Below, piece after piece: positions 60,627-64,000 of a stretch of 64,000 nucleotides of DNA. Both the position numbers and the translations under genes were made by a program. The notes beneath the pieces were generated by a model. It saw nothing but the letters and a program-made list of their open reading frames with translations. It ran no database searches and was not told where the DNA came from. How positions within the stretch are numbered: the first letter of the stretch is position 1; every line of letters begins with the position of its first letter. Origin of the DNA: an uncultured Prevotellaceae bacterium (GTDB lineage Bacteria > Bacteroidota > Bacteroidia > Bacteroidales > Bacteroidaceae); NCBI GenBank assembly GCA_902764705.1, contig CACWWZ010000001.1, forward strand, positions 112,859 through 176,858, in the 5' to 3' direction.

Positions 60627-60869
60627 CTATAGTTTCTGACTGATGCAATCAACGAGGTCACCAACATTGTCCCATGATAGAATTTCACGAGAGGTGAATT
60701 TAATGTTGAAATGCTTTTCAAGGGCTACTACTAATTGTACGTGTGACAATGAGTCCCACTCTTCAACATCATCGGCTGTTGTCTCGTCATTCAATACCAA
60801 ATCATCTAACTCCAACTCATCACGGAAAACATCTTGTACTTGATTTAGAATGTCTGTTCTTTCCATCAT
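60627..60869 (-). CDS. Acyl carrier protein
   Basis: The 80-residue acidic protein is a phosphopantetheine carrier; Ser40 in EEWDSLSHVQL is the attachment site. It differs from a fatty-acid ACP (no GADSLD) and resembles DltC-like or FkbH-associated carriers. It is the first gene of the ACP-MBOAT-SGNH operon with a complete promoter. The most plausible loading enzyme in the neighbourhood is the FkbH-like protein at 56513, giving a glyceryl or related thioester (inference). Confidence 0.9.
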   Translation of the reverse strand: MMERTDILNQVQDVFRDELELDDLVLNDETTADDVEEWDSLSHVQLVVALEKHFNIKFTSREILSWDNVGDLVDCISQKL

Positions 60870-60895
60870 ATTTTTATTTATTGTCTAATTGTTTG

Positions 60896-60927
60896 CAAAG
60901 ATATTGAATTTCTTTTAATTCGCCAAA
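60896..60927 (-). promoter_or_regulatory. Promoter of the ACP-MBOAT-SGNH operon
   Basis: On the minus strand: TATCTTTG (60903-60896) and TTTG (60927-60924), 20-bp spacer. Confidence 0.82.
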
Positions 60928-60930
60928 TTT

Positions 60931-61692
60931 TTAGTGATTAAAGTCAAAATCAAAGCCGATTTCTTTGGCCATTTTTAAGACTTTTATTGTTTTTTCCTCT
61001 GAAAAAGCACCAGGAAGAGATGAATGTGTGCCGAAAATGACAAAGTTGTTCCTTTGATATGCCTTTTCTAATAAGACACGCATTTTTGTCGTGTCTATAT
61101 CAGGGGTAATTCCGATTCTTCCCAATTGAAATACATTTCTATCAGGATTTACCAACGATGCACCTGTCACCATTTGGAAACCTCTTTCACGGATGCCTTT
61201 CCTAATTGCTTGGGTGTTGCAAGCATGTGGTGGTACTATGATTTTAAGGATTTTTGTTGTATCAAACCCTAATTCATGTAGTTTTTCATAACTTTGCTCA
61301 ATGTCTTTTGTAATACGTCGTTCATCCCAATCGTCCCATCTTTCGTGCCTAAGCCCGTGCAAGACAATTCCTGCACCATGATTTTGCCAATGTATCAGAG
61401 AGTCGACGAGATGCGTAGTTGTTTTCTCAGGAATGATGGCATAGACAGGCTTAATGCCAATTTCATTACTTATATGGTTTACCTTATGAATTCCTTCACC
61501 ACAATCATCATCTATCCACATGGCATGAGCCCGAGAATCATTTGAATTCCCATTCCATGTATCTATTATTCCAACATAGATAGTCTGTTTATTCCAATCT
61601 CCATAGAATAGAGGTACACGCCACCATATAGTAAGGGCGATGATTACAAAGAAAATTATTATCGCCTTTTTATATCTGTTATCTTTCTTCAT
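60931..61692 (-). CDS. Membrane-anchored polysaccharide deacetylase-like protein
   Basis: The 253-aa protein has an N-terminal membrane anchor (about 8-25) and a NodB/CE4-like barrel: the metal-binding acid block MWIDDDCGEG near residue 60, the His-x3-His block in VLHGLRHERW, VPPHACNTQAIRKG, and a late FGTHSSLPGAF. The pattern is closer to the DUF2334-type branch than to classical NodB. It could remove N-acetyl groups from the surface polysaccharide. It is transcribed toward, but separately from, the ACP operon, whose promoter starts at its 3' end. Confidence 0.78.
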   Translation of the reverse strand: MKKDNRYKKAIIIFFVIIALTIWWRVPLFYGDWNKQTIYVGIIDTWNGNSNDSRAHAMWIDDDCGEGIHKVNHISNEIGIKPVYAIIPEKTTTHLVDSLIHWQNHGAGIVLHGLRHERWDDWDERRITKDIEQSYEKLHELGFDTTKILKIIVPPHACNTQAIRKGIRERGFQMVTGASLVNPDRNVFQLGRIGITPDIDTTKMRVLLEKAYQRNNFVIFGTHSSLPGAFSEEKTIKVLKMAKEIGFDFDFNH

Positions 61693-61708
61693 AAACTATT
61701 TTATACTG

Positions 61709-61776
61709 CAAAAATACTCTTTTCTTTTATATTTGCCAAACAAATTTGGATAATTCAATAATAATTCGTATTTTTG
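61709..61776. promoter_or_regulatory. Back-to-back promoters of the deacetylase and acyltransferase genes
   Basis: Minus strand: TATTTTTG (61716-61709), TTTG (61740-61737). Plus strand: TTTG 61745-61748, TATTTTTG 61769-61776. Both spacers are 20 bp, and the two -33 boxes are 4 bp apart, forming a near palindrome. Confidence 0.85.
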
Positions 61777-61812
61777 CAGTTAATAAATAGAGAAATACCT
61801 GTTATTTTTTAA

Positions 61813-62874
61813 ATGAATTTCCAAAAAGAAGTGAATAGATGTACTATTTCCTCTGCTATCTCATGGATGCGGTTTCCATTGATATTCATGATAGTTCTTT
61901 TGCATTGTTACTGTGCGATTGATGCTCATGGACATCATTGTTTTTTTCAATGGGTCTACCCTTTTGGCCTTTTTTTAGGTGAAACGGGTGTTCCTGCATT
62001 CTTTTTTATTTCAGGCTTTTTGTTTTTCTATAGTTCAAAGAGCTATTTTCAAAAAATAAAGTCAAGGGTTCATACCTTGTTAATACCTTATGTCTTTTGG
62101 AATGGATTAATCTTACTGGCATATTTGTTATTGTGGCTGAAAGGGAACCCAATGATGATTATGGGAAAGTCTATTGCTGATTATGATTTTGTGGATTATT
62201 TGAGAGCCTTCATAGACAGGGGTAGTTGGGACGCAGGCAATGGATTACCCTTGCTTTGTCCGTATTGGTATATTCGTAATTTAATGGTATTGTGTGTTCT
62301 GTCACCTATTATATATTATGGTATAAGATATTTGAAATGTTTTTTTGTCATAGCATTATTTGTTTGGTGGAATTCAATTCCATACAATGGAATGATTGCA
62401 TCGAGCCTGCTGTTTTTCAGCCTGGGAGCCTATTTTTCAATAGAACAAAAGAATCCGATTAATGTGTTACGTAAATATATAATTGTTTTCTTTAGTTTAT
62501 GGCTGGCGGCTTTCTTAATTGATTGGGCTCATTGCTTTTGGAATGTTCCTTACGCTTTGTATGTTCATCGTATTTCTCTCTTGCTGAATATTTTTATGTT
62601 GTTGCTAATTGGGAGTTATCTAGGTAAAAAACAATATCCAGGTCGACAACTGCTTGATAGTTCTGCTTTTTGGATTTATACGGTGCATTATCCTATGACT
62701 ATAGTATTTGGAACAGTGTTGGCTCGGCATTTCTCAGGTATTGCAGACTGGCAAATGTTCGTCTTTTATTGGTGTGGCGTGGTGTCTATTACAGCACTTT
62801 GTGTGTTCAGTTATGCAATTCTGCATCGATTATGTCCTAAAATATTGTCTTTTGTTACAGGTAACAGATCATGA
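61813..62874 (+). CDS. Acyltransferase 3 family membrane protein
   Basis: The 353-aa protein has about ten membrane helices and acyltransferase-3 signatures: WMRFPLIFMIVLLHCYCA (conserved His), GETGVPAFFFISGFLFFYS, LIPYVFWNGLILLAYLL and a late SAFWIYTVHYPMT. It is distinct from the acyltransferase at 54322. It overlaps the SGNH gene downstream by 4 nt (ATGA), a pairing seen in polysaccharide O-acetylation systems where the second protein completes transfer outside the membrane. Confidence 0.87.
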   Translation: MNFQKEVNRCTISSAISWMRFPLIFMIVLLHCYCAIDAHGHHCFFQWVYPFGLFLGETGVPAFFFISGFLFFYSSKSYFQKIKSRVHTLLIPYVFWNGLILLAYLLLWLKGNPMMIMGKSIADYDFVDYLRAFIDRGSWDAGNGLPLLCPYWYIRNLMVLCVLSPIIYYGIRYLKCFFVIALFVWWNSIPYNGMIASSLLFFSLGAYFSIEQKNPINVLRKYIIVFFSLWLAAFLIDWAHCFWNVPYALYVHRISLLLNIFMLLLIGSYLGKKQYPGRQLLDSSAFWIYTVHYPMTIVFGTVLARHFSGIADWQMFVFYWCGVVSITALCVFSYAILHRLCPKILSFVTGNRS

Positions 62875-63650
62875 AGAAACTTATCATATATTTCTCTGTT
62901 GCCATAACAATGTTATTGTTGCTCTTGGGTTCTTCACGACTCCACCCATATTATCACTTGGCTAAGAAACAGGTTATGACAGGAAATGAGTTGGCCGGTT
63001 CTACTAGTGATACATTGAAAATTGCAATTATTGGTGATAGTTGGGCAGCCTATCATCATGATTATGATAAGAAATTGGAATCAATACTTTATGATAAAGG
63101 ACTATCGGCCCATGTTGTCTCGATAGGCAATGTTGGGGCAAAGAGTAAGGAAATATATCAGCGTTTGTACTCTACGACGAAATCAGTTTTGCTAGAGCGA
63201 CCAGATTATTGTTTGATATCTGCAGGGATTAATGATGCAGTTGCAAAGATGGGTAAGGATTATTATGTTCATCATTATATGTTAATACTCCGGCAACTTA
63301 TTGAACTGGGAATCAAACCTGTGGTTCTTGAGATGCCTGAGGTGAATTATCGTGCTATAGCAAATCGCGAACCATGGACAATGAGAATGCGACATATTCT
63401 TTCTTCTTTGATGACAGGTTCTGAGCTATATGGGTTTAATTCTTATAAAACAGCTCTTGTTAGCACTATCAAAAAGGCAGATATGCAAAATCGTATACTC
63501 TATATCTCTGCAGATTCTTGGAATCCAGAAGGGTATGATGACTCTAGAGGTCTATATCTGCCTGATGATACGCATTTAAATGCTAAGGGATATGAAGTCT
63601 TTGATTCTTGTATTGCAGCAGCAATTTTGAAGGATATCGGGATTAAATAA
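62871..63650 (+). CDS. SGNH/GDSL-type hydrolase or O-acyltransferase partner
   Basis: The 259-aa protein has an N-terminal membrane anchor or signal (about 4-20) and the four SGNH blocks: IAIIGDSWAAYHHD (Ser near residue 54), GNVGAKSKEIYQ (Gly), CLISAGINDAV (Asn), and the Asp/His block LPDDTHLNAKGYEVF near residue 235. It probably acts outside the membrane with the overlapping acyltransferase 3 gene. A free esterase role is the alternative. Confidence 0.83.
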   Translation: MKKLIIYFSVAITMLLLLLGSSRLHPYYHLAKKQVMTGNELAGSTSDTLKIAIIGDSWAAYHHDYDKKLESILYDKGLSAHVVSIGNVGAKSKEIYQRLYSTTKSVLLERPDYCLISAGINDAVAKMGKDYYVHHYMLILRQLIELGIKPVVLEMPEVNYRAIANREPWTMRMRHILSSLMTGSELYGFNSYKTALVSTIKKADMQNRILYISADSWNPEGYDDSRGLYLPDDTHLNAKGYEVFDSCIAAAILKDIGIK

Positions 63651-63664
63651 TAAAATAAGGTGAT

Positions 63665-64000
63665 ATGAACAAGATAAAGGTATTAGAGGTTATCCGTCAG
63701 GGACAGATTGGTGGGGGAGAGTCGCACCTGCTGGACTTGGTGACGTTCCTGGACAAGGAACAGTTTGAACCGGTGTGTTTGGCATTTACGTCTGGGGAAA
63801 TGATAAACAGGCTGGAGGCAATGGGCATAAAGTGTCATGTCATTGATACGCTGAAGCCATTTGATGTGAAAGTGCAACAGCAGATTGTCGATCTGATGCG
63901 CCAGGAGCAGATACGGCTGGTACATGCTCATGGTAGTCGGGCGGCATCGAACATGGTGTGGCCGGCACGGAAGCTTCGCGTACCTATTATATATACTGTG
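63665..64000 (+). CDS. Glycosyltransferase family 4, N-terminal part (cut by window edge)
   Basis: The frame is open from ATG 63665 to the window end (112 residues). The start KIKVLEVIRQGQIGGGESHLLDLV is a GT4 acceptor-domain signature (Gly-Gly-x-Glu), followed by LVHAHGSRAASNMVWPARKL. By eye its codons are much richer in G and C than those of the preceding genes, similar to the housekeeping part of the window. This may mark the edge of the AT-rich island or a gene of different origin. Confidence 0.88.
   Translation, partial: MNKIKVLEVIRQGQIGGGESHLLDLVTFLDKEQFEPVCLAFTSGEMINRLEAMGIKCHVIDTLKPFDVKVQQQIVDLMRQEQIRLVHAHGSRAASNMVWPARKLRVPIIYTV

Overview
The window looks like a chromosomal segment of a member of the Bacteroidota, most probably Prevotellaceae (Prevotella/Segatella/Xylanibacter type). 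Evidence: about thirty promoters of the Bacteroidota form TTTG-N19/20-TAnnTTTG, absence of Shine-Dalgarno sequences, and gene families typical of this group (DUF4251 lipoprotein, AmgK-RapZ fusion, PurF-like protein starting MGGFFG, DAHP synthase-chorismate mutase fusion, expanded AAA-ATPase/PD-(D/E)XK genes). The genus is an inference; no rRNA, tRNA or CRISPR array was seen.

Layout. 1-4.6 kb: the end of an L-fucose-isomerase-family gene, a DUF4251 lipoprotein, and an ECF sigma / anti-sigma-like / thioredoxin-fold operon. 4.6-5.4 kb: gene-free DNA with 21-22-bp tandem repeats and a strong hairpin. 5.4-7.5 kb: a membrane-protein/XRE-regulator operon flanked by putative operators. 7.5-20.5 kb: housekeeping genes (B3/B4 protein, YjjG-like phosphatase, AmgK-RapZ fusion, PurF paralogue, Nif3, zinc ribbon, holA, XRE regulator, pyrK-pyrD, aroC, SlyD-like FKBP). 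20.8-25.6 kb: a Wza-like SLBB export protein and a Wzz-like protein. 25.7-28 kb: M48 protease and PepC-like peptidase. 28-32.2 kb: a phenylalanine/tyrosine operon (pheA, aminotransferase, aroF-chorismate mutase, tyrA) preceded by a Tyr/Phe-rich leader peptide and attenuator. 32.2-40.6 kb: pepD, HD hydrolase, TerB-DnaJ protein, ffh, folD, a 59-aa TPR protein, aspS, and two small winged-helix-like proteins. 40.6-64 kb: an AT-rich surface polysaccharide region with nine glycosyltransferases (the last cut by the window edge), acyltransferases, SGNH enzymes, a deacetylase, an FkbH-like enzyme, an acyl carrier protein and an MBOAT acyltransferase. Two accessory modules interrupt it (AAA-ATPase/nuclease; HipA-like kinase + DUF3037).

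How genes work together. DAHP synthase-CM makes DAHP and turns chorismate into prephenate. PheA and TyrA split prephenate toward Phe and Tyr, and the aminotransferase finishes both; the leader peptide senses both products. In the polysaccharide region the glycosyltransferases build a repeat unit, and the acyltransferases, esterases, deacetylase and FkbH/ACP/MBOAT/SGNH set would decorate it. No Wzx, Wzy or initiating sugar-phosphate transferase is visible, so the locus probably continues past the right edge.

Most notable observations: (i) the Tyr/Phe attenuator with an 11-bp antiterminator; (ii) a family of four- or five-unit 7-bp tandem arrays of different sequence that sit 6-8 bp upstream of TAnnTTTG elements lacking a TTTG -33 box, directly before start codons, or inside coding sequence; (iii) two accessory modules, each lying between a promoter-bearing truncated 5' fragment of a gene and a complete copy of that gene; (iv) the FkbH-ACP-MBOAT-SGNH acylation set.
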